Counted from the first letter of the stretch, positions 37,367-46,532 are shown. The stretch: DNA of 64,000 nt from Sphingopyxis sp. MSC1_008 (GCF_023197165.1 NZ_JALPRD010000001.1:496001-560000), one strand, 5' to 3'. Program-made: numbers and translations. The notes: generated by a model not told the origin, from the sequence alone.

Positions 37367-38713
37367 ATGAGCTACGACATTCACATCATCGGCGGCGGCC
37401 TCGCCGGATCCGAAGCCGCATGGCAACTCGCCGAGGCCGGATTCCGCGTGCGCCTGTCCGAAATGCGCGGCGGCGGTGACATGACCCCGGCGCATCAGGG
37501 CGACGCGCTCGCCGAAATGGTGTGCTCGAACAGCTTTCGCAGCGACGACGGCGACAGCAATGCGGTCGGCCTGCTCCACCGCGAAATGCGCACGCTCGGC
37601 TCGATCATCATGCGCGAGGCCGATGTCCATAAGGTGCCCGCAGGCTCGGCGCTCGCGGTCGACCGCGAGCTCTTCTCCGGCGGCGTCACCCATGCGCTCG
37701 AAAACCACCCGAACATCACCATCGTGCGCGAACGCGTCGATACGCTGCCGTCGGAAGGGCTGACGATCGTCGCCACGGGCCCGCTTACCGCTGCTAGCCT
37801 CGCCTCGAGCATCGGCACCGCGACGGGCAAGGACGCCCTCGCCTTCTTCGACGCGATCGCCCCCATCGTCTACCGCGACAGCGTCGACATGGACGTCGCA
37901 TGGATGGCGAGCCGCTGGGACAAGGTCGGCCCGATCGGCGACGGCAAGGATTATATCAACTGCCCGATGGACAAGGACCAGTATCACGCCTTCGTCCAGG
38001 GACTCGTCGACGGCGACAAGACCGAGTTCAAGGACTGGGAAAAGGACACGCCTTATTTCGAGGGCTGCATGCCGATCGAAGTGATGGCCGAGCGCGGCCC
38101 CGAAACGCTGCGCTTTGGCCCGATGAAGGGCGTCGGCCTCGACAATCCGCGCACCGGGCGCTGGCCCTATGCGGTCGTCCAGCTCCGCCAGGACAATGCG
38201 CTTGGCACGCTGTGGAACATGGTCGGTTTCCAGACCAAGCTCAAATACGCCGCGCAGGTCGAGCTGTTCCGCACCATCCCCGGGCTCGAAAAGGCCGAGT
38301 TCGCGCGCCTCGGCGGGCTTCACCGCAACAGCTTCATCCGCTCGCCCGAACTGCTCGACGCGCAGCTCCGCCTCAAATCGGCGCCGCACATCCGCTTCGC
38401 GGGGCAGATCACCGGCTGCGAAGGCTATGTCGAAAGCGCGGCCATCGGCCTGATCGCCGCGCGCTTTGCCGCCGCCGAACTCGCGGGACGCGACCTCGCG
38501 CCGCCGCCCCCCGAAACCGCGCTCGGCGCGCTACTCGGCCACATCACCGGCGGCGCCGATGCCGCGAGCTACCAGCCGATGAATGTCAATTTCGGCCTCT
38601 TCCCGCCGCTTGCAGAGGATGTGCGCAAGAAGGATCGCAAGCTGGGGTATACTGCGCGCGCCGGTGCGTCACTCGCGGCGTGGATCAAGCAGGCGGAAGG
38701 CGTCGCTGCCTAG
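37367..38713 (+). CDS. trmFO: Methylenetetrahydrofolate--tRNA-(uracil-54-C5)-methyltransferase
   Basis: FAD- and folate-dependent enzyme that makes ribothymidine at position 54 of tRNA. The 448-residue protein opens with the FAD-binding [19 protein letters not shown] and shows the GidA-small family segments [18 protein letters not shown] and [16 protein letters not shown]. It stands in for the SAM-dependent TrmA. Its stop codon overlaps that of the convergent EF-hand gene by 3-4 nt. Confidence 0.96.
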   Translation: MSYDIHIIGGGLAGSEAAWQLAEAGFRVRLSEMRGGGDMTPAHQGDALAEMVCSNSFRSDDGDSNAVGLLHREMRTLGSIIMREADVHKVPAGSALAVDRELFSGGVTHALENHPNITIVRERVDTLPSEGLTIVATGPLTAASLASSIGTATGKDALAFFDAIAPIVYRDSVDMDVAWMASRWDKVGPIGDGKDYINCPMDKDQYHAFVQGLVDGDKTEFKDWEKDTPYFEGCMPIEVMAERGPETLRFGPMKGVGLDNPRTGRWPYAVVQLRQDNALGTLWNMVGFQTKLKYAAQVELFRTIPGLEKAEFARLGGLHRNSFIRSPELLDAQLRLKSAPHIRFAGQITGCEGYVESAAIGLIAARFAAAELAGRDLAPPPPETALGALLGHITGGADAASYQPMNVNFGLFPPLAEDVRKKDRKLGYTARAGASLAAWIKQAEGVAA

Positions 38714-39177
38714 CAGCTACACTTTGGCTTCGCCGCCTGCTTCGGCGCGGTCGTCGAAAATTCCCCGCGCGTCAGGTCGCCCGACTTGTCGCCGTCGGCG
38801 CCCGCGAAGCGCTGCCCCGTCGTCGCCGCCCATTCCTCAAAGGTCAGCAGATTATTGCCGTCCTTGTCGAGCTTGCGGAAGGCCGCGGTCCGCGACGACA
38901 TCAGCTCGACGCGGCTGATCCGGTCGTTGCGGTCGCGGTCGAAGCGGTTGAAACGCCGCTCCTCGCGCGACGCTTCCTTCGCCGCGGGCAGCGCCGGCGG
39001 CGCCGGTCCCCTCTTGGGCGCTCCCGCCGCCGCGACCGGAATCGCCGGCAAGGCCGGCGGCGGGTCGGGCAACACCTCTTCCTCGGCGATCTGCGTATAG
39101 CCCTTCCACATGAAGAGCCCGCCGGTGAGCAACAGCGCACTCGCGACGCCGCCGATCAGAAAACGGGAAACTGCCAT
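38710..39177 (-). CDS. Membrane-anchored EF-hand domain protein
   Basis: 155 residues from the ATG at 39177. An N-terminal hydrophobic helix (about 5-25) anchors or exports it, a Pro/Ala-rich linker follows (about 32-68), and the C-terminal half holds three EF-hand-like loops: [24 protein letters not shown] and [12 protein letters not shown]. The protein ends in KCSC. It should bind calcium on the periplasmic side; partner and purpose are unknown. It diverges from oxyR (136 nt between starts). Confidence 0.85.
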   Translation of the reverse strand: MAVSRFLIGGVASALLLTGGLFMWKGYTQIAEEEVLPDPPPALPAIPVAAAGAPKRGPAPPALPAAKEASREERRFNRFDRDRNDRISRVELMSSRTAAFRKLDKDGNNLLTFEEWAATTGQRFAGADGDKSGDLTRGEFSTTAPKQAAKPKCSC

Positions 39178-39313
39178 ACGCCCCTCCGCGCCGGTTGATC
39201 GGGGATAGCTATCACGGCGGCGCGGAAAACGACAATAAACGCCGCCATTATGGCCACGAATTTTAATCGGCAAACTTGTTCAAAATCCTCTCAATCATTG
39301 CTACATTCGATCA

Positions 39314-40219
39314 ATGCACAATTACCTCCCCTCGCTGAAACAGATGCAATATCTCGTCGCGCTCCATGAGCACGGCCATTTCGGCCGCGCCGCCGACGGC
39401 TGCAACGTCACCCAGTCGACGCTGTCGGCGGGGATTCGCGAACTCGAAACGCTGCTCGGCCAGACGCTCGTCGAACGCACCCGCCGCGTCGTCCGCTTCA
39501 CCGGGCTCGGCAACGCGATCGTCGAAAAGGCGCACCGCGTTCTGCGCGAGGCCGAGGAACTCGCCGACATGGCGGCCGCCGCCGCGGCGCCGCTCGTCGG
39601 CGAACTGCGCATGAGCGTCATTCCGACGATCGCGCCCTTCCTCCTCCCCGGCCTCTTGCCGCGGCTCCGCAAGGAACGCCCGTCGCTCAAGCTCTTCCTG
39701 CGCGAGGAACCGAGCGCGCAGGCGTGCGAATCGCTGCACCACGGCACCGTCGATTGCGTGCTGCTCGCGCTCCCCTATGCCTGCGGCGACGTCGAAGCCG
39801 AAAATCTGTTCGACGATGCGTTGTTCGTCGCTTTCCCCGGCGACCAGTCGGACGACTTGCCCGCGATGGTCAGTGCCGACCAGATCGACCCGTCACAGAT
39901 GCTGATGCTCGAGGACGGGCATTGCCTGAAGGACCATGTTCTCGCCGCATGCAACCGCCCCGAACTGCGCGCCGGCGCCCGGATGATGGGGACGTCGCTG
40001 CACACGCTGGTGCAGATGGTCGACAATGGCCTCGGCATCACGATGTTGCCGCAAATGGCGATCGAGGCGGGCATTCTAGACCACACCGACATCGACACCC
40101 GCCCGCTCGATTCGGACCATGACTGGCGCACGATCGCGCTGGTGTGGCGCAAGGGCAGCCCGCGCGCCGAGGAGTTCCGGATGCTCGCAGACATCTTCCG
40201 GAAGCATCAGGCCGATTAG
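39314..40219 (+). CDS. oxyR: Hydrogen peroxide-inducible LysR-type activator OxyR
   Basis: A 301-residue LysR regulator whose N-terminal HTH reads HFGRAADGCNVTQSTLSAGIR. The redox pair is present with the exact spacing of E. coli Cys199/Cys208: Cys204 and Cys213 in GHCLKDHVLAAC. Disulfide formation by peroxide should activate it. It is divergent from the EF-hand gene and not adjacent to a catalase here; the peroxiredoxin at 34.0 kb and the peroxidase at 3.0 kb are possible but unproven targets. Its stop overlaps that of the convergent moaE. Confidence 0.94.
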   Translation: MHNYLPSLKQMQYLVALHEHGHFGRAADGCNVTQSTLSAGIRELETLLGQTLVERTRRVVRFTGLGNAIVEKAHRVLREAEELADMAAAAAAPLVGELRMSVIPTIAPFLLPGLLPRLRKERPSLKLFLREEPSAQACESLHHGTVDCVLLALPYACGDVEAENLFDDALFVAFPGDQSDDLPAMVSADQIDPSQMLMLEDGHCLKDHVLAACNRPELRAGARMMGTSLHTLVQMVDNGLGITMLPQMAIEAGILDHTDIDTRPLDSDHDWRTIALVWRKGSPRAEEFRMLADIFRKHQAD

Positions 40220-40659
40220 GCGTTCCAGCGATCCGCGCGCGTCCCATCACCCTCGCGCGGTTCGACCCACCGAACGCGCCCGTCGACGAAGGTTTCGCGC
40301 TTCCACAGCATGACGTCGGTTTTCAACCGGTCGATCAGAAACTCGCACGCCGCCAGCGCCTCGGCGCGGTGCGGGCTGCTCGTGAGGACAAACACGATCG
40401 TCTCGCCCGGCACCATCGCACCGACGCGGTGGATCAGGGTCAGCGCTGAAAGCTGCCAGCGATCGGCCGCGGCATGCGCCAGATCGGCCAGCCCCGCCGC
40501 GGTCATTGCCGGGTGATGATCGAGGAACAGCTCGGTCAGGTCGCCGTCGCCGCGCACCCGCCCGATAAAGCTGGCGCTCGCGCCATGCCCGCCGGCGTCG
40601 TGCAGGTCGAGTTCGGCGGCGATGTCGATCGCCGCCGGCTGGACCGCGACGCGGATCAT
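40216..40659 (-). CDS. moaE: Molybdopterin synthase catalytic subunit
   Basis: Large subunit of molybdopterin synthase, which uses the MoaD thiocarboxylate to form the dithiolene. The ATG at 40659 overlaps the moaD stop (ATGA) and gives 147 residues. Family motifs: SASFIGRVRGDG, DHHPAMTA, LIHRVGAMVPGE, and KTDVMLWKRETF with the catalytic Lys. Longer upstream frames are inside moaD. It ends the pgsA-moaD-moaE unit. Confidence 0.96.
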   Translation of the reverse strand: MIRVAVQPAAIDIAAELDLHDAGGHGASASFIGRVRGDGDLTELFLDHHPAMTAAGLADLAHAAADRWQLSALTLIHRVGAMVPGETIVFVLTSSPHRAEALAACEFLIDRLKTDVMLWKRETFVDGRVRWVEPREGDGTRADRWNA

Positions 40660-40913
40660 CCGCCGGTCACCGGTGGAAACAGCGCGACCTCGCGCGCCCC
40701 GGCAAGCGGCGCGTCGAGGCCCATCATCACGCCGTCGATTGCGGCGCGGATGCGCTGCGGTTCGGCAAAAGCGACCTGCCCGCGCGCATCGCGCGCGGCA
40801 AGCCATGCAACCAGACTGCTCACATTGGTTACGCCCGCGGGAAGGTCGACCGTCTCATCGGCGACTCCCATGCGCTCGCGCACCCAGGCGAAATAGGCGA
40901 TCTGGAGTGTCAC
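40656..40913 (-). CDS. moaD: Molybdopterin synthase sulfur carrier subunit
   Basis: An 85-residue ubiquitin-like protein beginning MTLQIAYFAWVRERMG and ending FPPVTGG; the terminal Gly-Gly is adenylated by MoeB and converted to a thiocarboxylate. It starts 7 nt after pgsA and overlaps moaE by 4 nt. Confidence 0.95.
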   Translation of the reverse strand: MTLQIAYFAWVRERMGVADETVDLPAGVTNVSSLVAWLAARDARGQVAFAEPQRIRAAIDGVMMGLDAPLAGAREVALFPPVTGG

Positions 40914-40920
40914 CCGATGT

Positions 40921-41493
40921 TCAATCCATATGCTTCAGACCGACGCGCAGATAGTCCCATCCGGTGATCAGCGTCAGCACCGCAGCGCCCCACAGCGAGG
41001 CAAGCCCGACGGTCTTGATCCACGCCATTTGCGGCAGCGCCCCCGCCAGGATCAGCGCGCCGAACGCGACGAGCTGGAACGTCGTCTTCCATTTGGCGAG
41101 CTGCGTCACCGGCATCGACACCTGCAGCGTCGCGAGGAATTCGCGGAGGCCCGATACGATGATCTCGCGGAGCAGGATCATCAGCGCGGCGATGACGTGA
41201 TAGCCGGAGATGTCGCGGGTGAAGACGAGCAGCAGGATCACCGCCGCAATCATGATCTTGTCGGCGATCGGGTCGAGAAAAGCCCCCAGCCGCGAAACGA
41301 TCCCGCGCGATCGTGCAACATAACCGTCAAAATAATCGGTAATGCCCATCAGGCAATACAGGCCAAAGGCGAGCGCATAATCGATCGGCTTCGGCTGGTG
41401 CGCCCCTTCGACCACCCCGGGCCACAGCAGGAACAGCAGGATCGGCACCGCCAGGATACGCGATAATGTCAGGATGTTCGGAAGACTGAGCAT
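40921..41493 (-). CDS. pgsA: CDP-diacylglycerol--glycerol-3-phosphate 3-phosphatidyltransferase
   Basis: Makes phosphatidylglycerol phosphate at the inner membrane. The ATG at 41493 (MLSLPNILTLSRI, the usual PgsA start) gives 190 residues. The CDP-alcohol phosphotransferase motif is complete: DYFDGYVARSRG then GAFLDPIADK, with four to six membrane helices around it. It leads the unit pgsA-moaD-moaE, an order seen in other Alphaproteobacteria, and diverges from the LplT-like gene. Confidence 0.95.
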   Translation of the reverse strand: MLSLPNILTLSRILAVPILLFLLWPGVVEGAHQPKPIDYALAFGLYCLMGITDYFDGYVARSRGIVSRLGAFLDPIADKIMIAAVILLLVFTRDISGYHVIAALMILLREIIVSGLREFLATLQVSMPVTQLAKWKTTFQLVAFGALILAGALPQMAWIKTVGLASLWGAAVLTLITGWDYLRVGLKHMD

Positions 41494-41638
41494 GACCCCT
41501 GATTCCCGCCAACGTGGCGCGCTTGTAACAAAATGACCTTTGACCCCATCCGCCCTAGCCGATAAGCCCCCCGTGCGACAACCGAATTGCCCGCGGCCTG
41601 CGTGGTGACCGAACTGAACTGACGAGATGGGATCACGC

Positions 41639-42934
41639 ATGACCGGCACCTTTGCGCTGTTGAAGCAACGCCGGTTCCTGCCCCTATTCGTCACCCAACT
41701 ACTCGGCGCGTTCAACGACAATCTGTTCAAGAACGCGATGGTGCTGTTCGTCGTTTACGGCGTGTTCAACAGCGAAGAACAGGAAACCCTGTTCAGCGCG
41801 GTGGCGACCGGCGTCTTCATCCTGCCCTTCTTCCTGCTCTCGGCGCTCGCCGGCCAACTCGCCGACACGCGCGACAAGGCGCGGATTATCCGCATCGTCA
41901 AATTCTGCGAAATATTGATCATGCTTGTCGGCGGCGCCGGGCTGGTGCTCGCGTGGATGGGTTTCGCGGTCCACTTGCTCGCGATCCCGCTGATGATGCT
42001 CGCGCTGTTCGCGATGGGCATCCACTCGACCTTCTTCGGCCCGATCAAATATGCGATCCTGCCGCAGCACCTGAAAAGCGATGAAGTGCTCGCGGGCACC
42101 GGGCTGGTCGAGGCGGGCACCTATATCGCGATCCTCGCCGGCACGATCCTTGCCGGGGTGATCGATGTCGAATGGGCCGCGCTCGGCGTCGTTCTCGTCG
42201 CCGCGCTCGGCTACTGGACCGCGCGCAAGGTCCCCCCGGCGCCGCCCGAGCATGAAGAAACCGGCATCGACTGGCATATCGTCCGCTCGTCGGTCGCGCT
42301 CGTCCGCGGCACGATGCACATCCCGCGCCTCTATCTCGCGATCCTCTCGATCAGCTTCTTCTGGACGATCGGCGCGGTGCTGTTCATCCAGTTCCCGCCA
42401 CTCGCGAAGAATATCCTTCACGCCGACAAGAGCGTCGCGAGCCTGTTTCTCGGCGTCTTTTCGGTCGGGATTGCGATCGGATCGGTCGCGGTGAACCGCC
42501 TGCTAAAGGGACAGGTATCCGCCCGCTACAGCCCGGCCAGCGTTATCGTCATGGCCTTGTTCGTCGTCGCCTTCTATTGGGTCTGTCGCAACTGGGGCAC
42601 CGAGCCCGCGGGCGCGCTCTACGACATCGGCGGCTTCCTCGCCCACGACCGCGTTATCCCCTTGCTGCTCAGCCTGCTCGGCATCGCAGTCAGCGGCGGC
42701 ATGTTCGTCGTCCCGCTCTACGCCTTCCTGACCACCACGGTGCCCAAGGACCAGACTGCACGCACTGTCGCTGCGAATAATATCGTCAATTCAGGCGCGA
42801 TGGTCGCAGGATCGCTGCTCGCGATGGGGCTGGGATTCGCCGGCGTCGGCGTCGTCGACCAGTTGCTGATGAGCGCCGCGATGTGCCTGGTGTCGGCATG
42901 GCTCGCGCAGAAGCTGCACCGCGCCTGCGATTGA
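41639..42934 (+). CDS. MFS transporter, LplT-like (lysophospholipid transporter family)
   Basis: A ~431-residue, 12-helix transporter. The start of helix 1, FVTQLLGAFNDNLFKNAMV, is typical of LplT and of the transporter half of LplT-Aas fusions, which flip lysophospholipids for reacylation; the STFFGPIKYAILP segment also fits. No acyltransferase or acyl-ACP synthetase is fused or adjacent, so the substrate is inferred. I chose ATG 41639 because GGGA lies about 6 nt before; an in-frame ATG at 41627 is the alternative. The neighbouring divergent pgsA also concerns phospholipids. Confidence 0.87.
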   Translation: MTGTFALLKQRRFLPLFVTQLLGAFNDNLFKNAMVLFVVYGVFNSEEQETLFSAVATGVFILPFFLLSALAGQLADTRDKARIIRIVKFCEILIMLVGGAGLVLAWMGFAVHLLAIPLMMLALFAMGIHSTFFGPIKYAILPQHLKSDEVLAGTGLVEAGTYIAILAGTILAGVIDVEWAALGVVLVAALGYWTARKVPPAPPEHEETGIDWHIVRSSVALVRGTMHIPRLYLAILSISFFWTIGAVLFIQFPPLAKNILHADKSVASLFLGVFSVGIAIGSVAVNRLLKGQVSARYSPASVIVMALFVVAFYWVCRNWGTEPAGALYDIGGFLAHDRVIPLLLSLLGIAVSGGMFVVPLYAFLTTTVPKDQTARTVAANNIVNSGAMVAGSLLAMGLGFAGVGVVDQLLMSAAMCLVSAWLAQKLHRACD

Positions 42935-42940
42935 TCGAAT

Positions 42941-43165
42941 TCAGAGCAGGAACATCATCGTCGCGGTAAAGAAGATCGCGAAGCTCTGAAGAAACAAGCG
43001 GAAATCATTGGTCGAAAAAATCGTGACGGGCTCGCGATGTGCCGCGAGCGCGGCGCGGAGCTCGCCCTGCCAGTCCGCCGGCGCGCTGAGCCGCGCGATA
43101 ACCAGCTGCCGCTTGCCATGATCGCGGACGCGGCCGCGAATGTCGATTTGATCGTTCGAGTCCAT
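42941..43165 (-). CDS. Small uncharacterised protein with C-terminal membrane helix
   Basis: A 74-residue open frame with normal codon bias. The N-terminal ~50 residues are soluble and charged (MDSNDQIDIRGRVRDHGKRQ onward), and the last ~20 (FLQSFAIFFTATMMFLL) form a hydrophobic tail that could be a membrane anchor. No clear ribosome binding site precedes the ATG. It is convergent with the LplT-like gene (6 nt apart). I do not recognise the family. Confidence 0.6.
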   Translation of the reverse strand: MDSNDQIDIRGRVRDHGKRQLVIARLSAPADWQGELRAALAAHREPVTIFSTNDFRLFLQSFAIFFTATMMFLL

Positions 43166-43259
43166 GCAGGCGAAGCTAGGACCATGTTAACGAGTCGATA
43201 AGGTTAAAAGAGAGTTAACGCGCCGCCGTCCCGCACTGGTACGCTTTGCGGGAATCGCC

Positions 43260-43982
43260 CTAACGTGTCGACATCGGTCGGATGCGGATCCGGCGGCCGT
43301 CTTTCGCTCCGGTCTGGAAAGGTTTGCACCTTGCCGGCTTCATGCGCGGCCCCAGGCACAGCCGTACCTCGTCCAGCCATCCCTGCCGGTCGGCCGACAC
43401 GGCGATCATGGGTGCAGTCACCCCCGGATTGACCGCGGCAAAGGCGCGGCGAACGCTCGCCGCGGTTTGCGGCTTGGCGGCGAGCGCCTCCATGTCGGGG
43501 AAACGCACGGCGCGAAAGAGGATTTCGGCCGAGCGAAAATAGGCGGCAGGGTTGGGACTCATGCATGTGCCATGCTTCGCCCATTCGTGTTGGAGCAACT
43601 GCGCCGAGGGCGTCATGCACATATGCTTTTTCAGCACAGGCTGCGGCACGATCTTCGCCGGGCGGCACCATTGCGGATAGCCCGGACTATCGGTTTCGGG
43701 CCACAGCCCGTGCAGCACCCAGCCGAAACGGCCGTTCTCGCCCGAACATTGAAAGCGGTCGCGCGCATCGCGCGGGTTGCGCACGTCGGCACAATGCTGC
43801 GGCGACCAGCTCATGGCTAACAGATAGCCCGTAATCGCCGGCTTGCGGACGGGTTCGCCGCGCTTGGGCTGCTCAAGGCGCGGAACGGGAATCCGGTCGG
43901 GAGCACTGCAGGCCAAAGCTTGCGCCTGCGCGATCGTCGGTGCGAACAGCAAGCCAAGAACGGCGAGACTAGGCCAGCGCAA
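43260..43982 (-). CDS. Secreted ribonuclease T2 family protein
   Basis: A 240-residue RNase T2 homolog with a signal peptide (about 1-20, cut after AQA). Both catalytic boxes are intact: His91 in LHGLWPE and His132, Glu133, His137 in HEWAKHGTC; several cysteines suit periplasmic disulfides. It should cleave RNA non-specifically in the periplasm or outside. The best start is a TTG at 43982 that lies inside nadC (14-nt overlap), so the two genes are likely cotranscribed. Confidence 0.9.
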   Translation of the reverse strand: MRWPSLAVLGLLFAPTIAQAQALACSAPDRIPVPRLEQPKRGEPVRKPAITGYLLAMSWSPQHCADVRNPRDARDRFQCSGENGRFGWVLHGLWPETDSPGYPQWCRPAKIVPQPVLKKHMCMTPSAQLLQHEWAKHGTCMSPNPAAYFRSAEILFRAVRFPDMEALAAKPQTAASVRRAFAAVNPGVTAPMIAVSADRQGWLDEVRLCLGPRMKPARCKPFQTGAKDGRRIRIRPMSTR

Positions 43983-44817
43983 AATCGAGCCCGACGTCCG
44001 CCGCCGGCGCCGACTGGGTCAGCCGCCCGACGGACACATAGGTCACTCCGGTCTCGCCGATCGCGCGAATCGTATCGAGCCGTACCCCGCCCGACGCCTC
44101 AGTCGGCACCTTGCCGCCGACCAAGGCGACGCATTCACGAAGTTCGTCGAGCGTCATATTGTCGAGCAGAAGGTGCGTCGCCCCGGCGCTCAGCGCAGGC
44201 TCAACCTGCGCGACGCGGTCGACCTCGACGATGATGTCCGCGATTCCCGCCGCAACCGCGCGCCGCACCGCTTCCTCGACCGAGCCCGCAACCGCGACAT
44301 GATTGTCCTTGATCATCGCCGCGTCCCACAGGCCCATGCGATGGTTGGTCGCACCGCCCATGCGCGTCGCATATTTCTCGAGTACGCGCAGCCCCGGGAT
44401 CGTCTTTCGCGTATCGAGCAAGGTCGCGCCCGTCCCTGCGAGTGCATCGACATATTGCCGCGTCATCGTCGCAATTCCCGACAGATGCTGAACGGTGTTG
44501 AGCGCCGACCGCTCCGCCGTCAGCATCGCACGCGCATTGCCCGACAGGCGCATCAGGTCGCTGCCCGATGCGACCTGCGCGCCTTCCTCGACCAATATCT
44601 CGATCTCCATGGCGGGTTCGAGCGCACGAAAGAATCGCTCGGCGATCGGCAGACCCGCGACGGTGATCGCGTCGCGGCTGTCCATCACCCCGCCAAAGCG
44701 CGCGTCGGCGGGAATCGTCGCCATCGAGGTAATATCGCCCCCCGCCCCCAGATCCTCGGCCAGCGTGGCGCGAACAAAGGCATCGAGGTCGTAATCGGGC
44801 AAGGAGAATTGGGTCAT
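43969..44817 (-). CDS. nadC: Nicotinate-nucleotide diphosphorylase (carboxylating)
   Basis: Quinolinate phosphoribosyltransferase of NAD synthesis. The 282-residue protein shows the family's EDLGAGGDIT near residue 16, LNTVQHLSGIAT, DTRKTIPGLR and LLDNMTLDELRE. nadA and nadB are not in the window. It diverges from the nitronate monooxygenase gene across a 94-nt region containing a perfect inverted repeat, and is followed by the RNase T2 gene. Confidence 0.96.
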   Translation of the reverse strand: MTQFSLPDYDLDAFVRATLAEDLGAGGDITSMATIPADARFGGVMDSRDAITVAGLPIAERFFRALEPAMEIEILVEEGAQVASGSDLMRLSGNARAMLTAERSALNTVQHLSGIATMTRQYVDALAGTGATLLDTRKTIPGLRVLEKYATRMGGATNHRMGLWDAAMIKDNHVAVAGSVEEAVRRAVAAGIADIIVEVDRVAQVEPALSAGATHLLLDNMTLDELRECVALVGGKVPTEASGGVRLDTIRAIGETGVTYVSVGRLTQSAPAADVGLDFALA

Positions 44818-44852
44818 GCACCTGCGATAATCAGCGGGCCCAGCAAATCAAC

Positions 44853-44868
44853 TTGACGTTTACGTCAA
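44853..44868. promoter_or_regulatory. Palindromic operator-like site TTGACGT-TT-ACGTCAA
   Basis: Seven-base arms with a 2-nt centre lie midway between the divergent nadC and nitronate monooxygenase starts. Each arm doubles as a TTGACG -35 box, one per direction, so a bound protein could block or remodel both promoters. The ACGT-containing 16-mer resembles operators of MerR-family regulators such as LiuR that control acyl-CoA and branched-chain amino acid catabolism (inference). Confidence 0.6.
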
Positions 44869-44911
44869 CTAGCGCTGACATGGGTGCAAATAAACAAATG
44901 GAGAGGTCCCC

Positions 44912-46048
44912 ATGCAATCCCCCATCTGCGCGATGCTCGGCATCGAATTTCCGCTGCTCGCCTTCTCGCACTGCCGCGACGTCATCGTCGCGGTGTCGAA
45001 GGCCGGGGGCATGGGCGTCTTTGGCGCCGCCGCGCTGCCCCCCGAGCGGCTTGAGGAAGAGCTCGCATGGATCGACGAGCATATTGGCGGGCGCCCCTAT
45101 GGCGTCGACCTGATCGTCCCCAACAGCTTCGTCGGCAAGGGTGAGGCGCCTTCCTCCGCCATTGCGAAAGTGCCCGAGACGCATTTGCGGTTCGCCGCCG
45201 GTTTGCTCGAAAAACATGGTGTCGATCCGGCGGGCTTGACCGAGGCGATGGCGGGTCGGCAGAGCTTCGGCGACAATATGCATGAGGATGGCGCCGCCAA
45301 GTTGCTCGAGGTCGCGTTCCGTCACCCGATCGCGCTGATCGCGAACGCGCTCGGCGTGCCCCCGCCGTTGATGCTGGAACTCGGCAAGCGCCACGGCGTG
45401 CCCGTCGCGGCGCTCGTCGGGACGCGCGACCATGCGCTGACTCAGGTCCGCGCCGGGGTCGATATCCTCGTCGTCGCGGGCGGTGAAGCCGGCGGCCATT
45501 GCGGCGAAGTCGCGACGATGGTGCTTGTCCCCGAAGTCGCCGCGGCGGTCGAAGCCGTCGGCGCGAACACGCCGATCCTCGCTGCGGGCGGCATCGTCAC
45601 CGGGCGCCAGATGGCGGCGGCGATGGCGATGGGCGCGCATGGCGCCTGGACCGGTTCGGTGTGGCTCACCACCGCCGAAGCCGAAACCAATCCGGTCGTG
45701 AAGGAAAAGATGCTCGCGGCCTCGTCGCGCGACACGGTACGGTCGAAAAGCCGCACCGGCAAACCGTCGCGCCAGCTCCGCTCGCCGTGGACCGACGCGT
45801 GGGAGACCGAAGACGCGCCGAAACCATTGCCGATGCCGCTCCAGTCGCTGGTCAGCGAACCTGCGCTGCGCAAGGTCGATAAATTGTCCGAAGGCGGCCA
45901 CGAAGGCGCGAAGGCGCTCGCCACTTATTGGGTGGGCCAAGGCGTCGGCCTGATGAACGAGGCGATGGGCGCCGGGCAGGTCGTTCAGGAGTTCAAGCAG
46001 GACTGGGTCGCGGCCTGCGAGCGGCTTAATTGCTTTATCGGCGACTAG
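44912..46048 (+). CDS. Nitronate monooxygenase family protein
   Basis: A 378-residue FMN-dependent TIM-barrel enzyme of the 2-nitropropane dioxygenase-like group, which oxidises alkyl nitronates. Family segments are MLGIEFPLLAF at the N-terminus, SKAGGMGVFGA, AGGEAGGHCGEVATMVLVPEV (FMN phosphate loop and the catalytic-region His) and LAAGGIVTGRQMAAAMAMGA. ATG 44912 has GAGAGG upstream. It is longer than class I enzymes because of its C-terminal part, so a related quinone or enoyl reductase activity cannot be excluded. Confidence 0.88.
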   Translation: MQSPICAMLGIEFPLLAFSHCRDVIVAVSKAGGMGVFGAAALPPERLEEELAWIDEHIGGRPYGVDLIVPNSFVGKGEAPSSAIAKVPETHLRFAAGLLEKHGVDPAGLTEAMAGRQSFGDNMHEDGAAKLLEVAFRHPIALIANALGVPPPLMLELGKRHGVPVAALVGTRDHALTQVRAGVDILVVAGGEAGGHCGEVATMVLVPEVAAAVEAVGANTPILAAGGIVTGRQMAAAMAMGAHGAWTGSVWLTTAEAETNPVVKEKMLAASSRDTVRSKSRTGKPSRQLRSPWTDAWETEDAPKPLPMPLQSLVSEPALRKVDKLSEGGHEGAKALATYWVGQGVGLMNEAMGAGQVVQEFKQDWVAACERLNCFIGD

Positions 46049-46050
46049 GC

Positions 46051-46080
46051 AAAAAAATCCCCGCCGAAGCGGGGATTTTC
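46051..46080. terminator. Rho-independent terminator, bidirectional
   Basis: ATCCCCGC/GCGGGGAT with a CGAA tetraloop, flanked by a run of seven A on the left and TTTT on the right, sits between two convergent genes and can stop transcription from both sides. Confidence 0.92.
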
Positions 46081-46085
46081 GTAGA

Positions 46086-46532
46086 TCAGCTGACGGTCGC
46101 CTTGACGATCTTGCCGGGCTCGCGCGGCGGCTCGCCCTTGGGCAGCGCGTCGACATTTTCCATGCCTTCGATCACTTCGCCCCAGACGGTGTACTGCTTA
46201 TCAAGGAAGCGCGCGTCGTCGAAGCAGATGAAGAACTGGCTGTTCGCGCTGTTCGGGTTCTGCGCGCGCGCCATCGAGCAAACGCCGCGGACATGCGGTT
46301 CGCTGCTGAATTCCTGCGGCAGGTCGGGAAGCTCGCTGCCGCCCATGCCGGTGCCCGTCGGATCGCCGCCCTGCGCCATGAAACCCGGAATCACGCGGTG
46401 GAACACGACGCCGTCGTAAAAGCCTTCGCTCGCGAGGCCGGTGATGCGCTCGACATGCTGCGGCGCAAGGTCGGGACGAAGGCGGATGACGACATCGCCG
46501 GTCGACAGCGAAAGGGTGAGAGTGTCGGACAT
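46086..46532 (-). CDS. Cyclophilin-type peptidylprolyl isomerase
   Basis: 148 residues from the ATG at 46532 (MSDTLTLSLSTGDVVIRL); an upstream in-frame ATG adds 21 residues without signal-peptide character. Cyclophilin motifs are clear: FYDGVVFHRVIPGFMAQGGD with the catalytic Arg, SMARAQNPNSANSQFFIC, and YTVWGEVIEGM. With no signal peptide it is the cytoplasmic PpiB type, catalysing proline isomerisation during folding. Confidence 0.94.
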   Translation of the reverse strand: MSDTLTLSLSTGDVVIRLRPDLAPQHVERITGLASEGFYDGVVFHRVIPGFMAQGGDPTGTGMGGSELPDLPQEFSSEPHVRGVCSMARAQNPNSANSQFFICFDDARFLDKQYTVWGEVIEGMENVDALPKGEPPREPGKIVKATVS

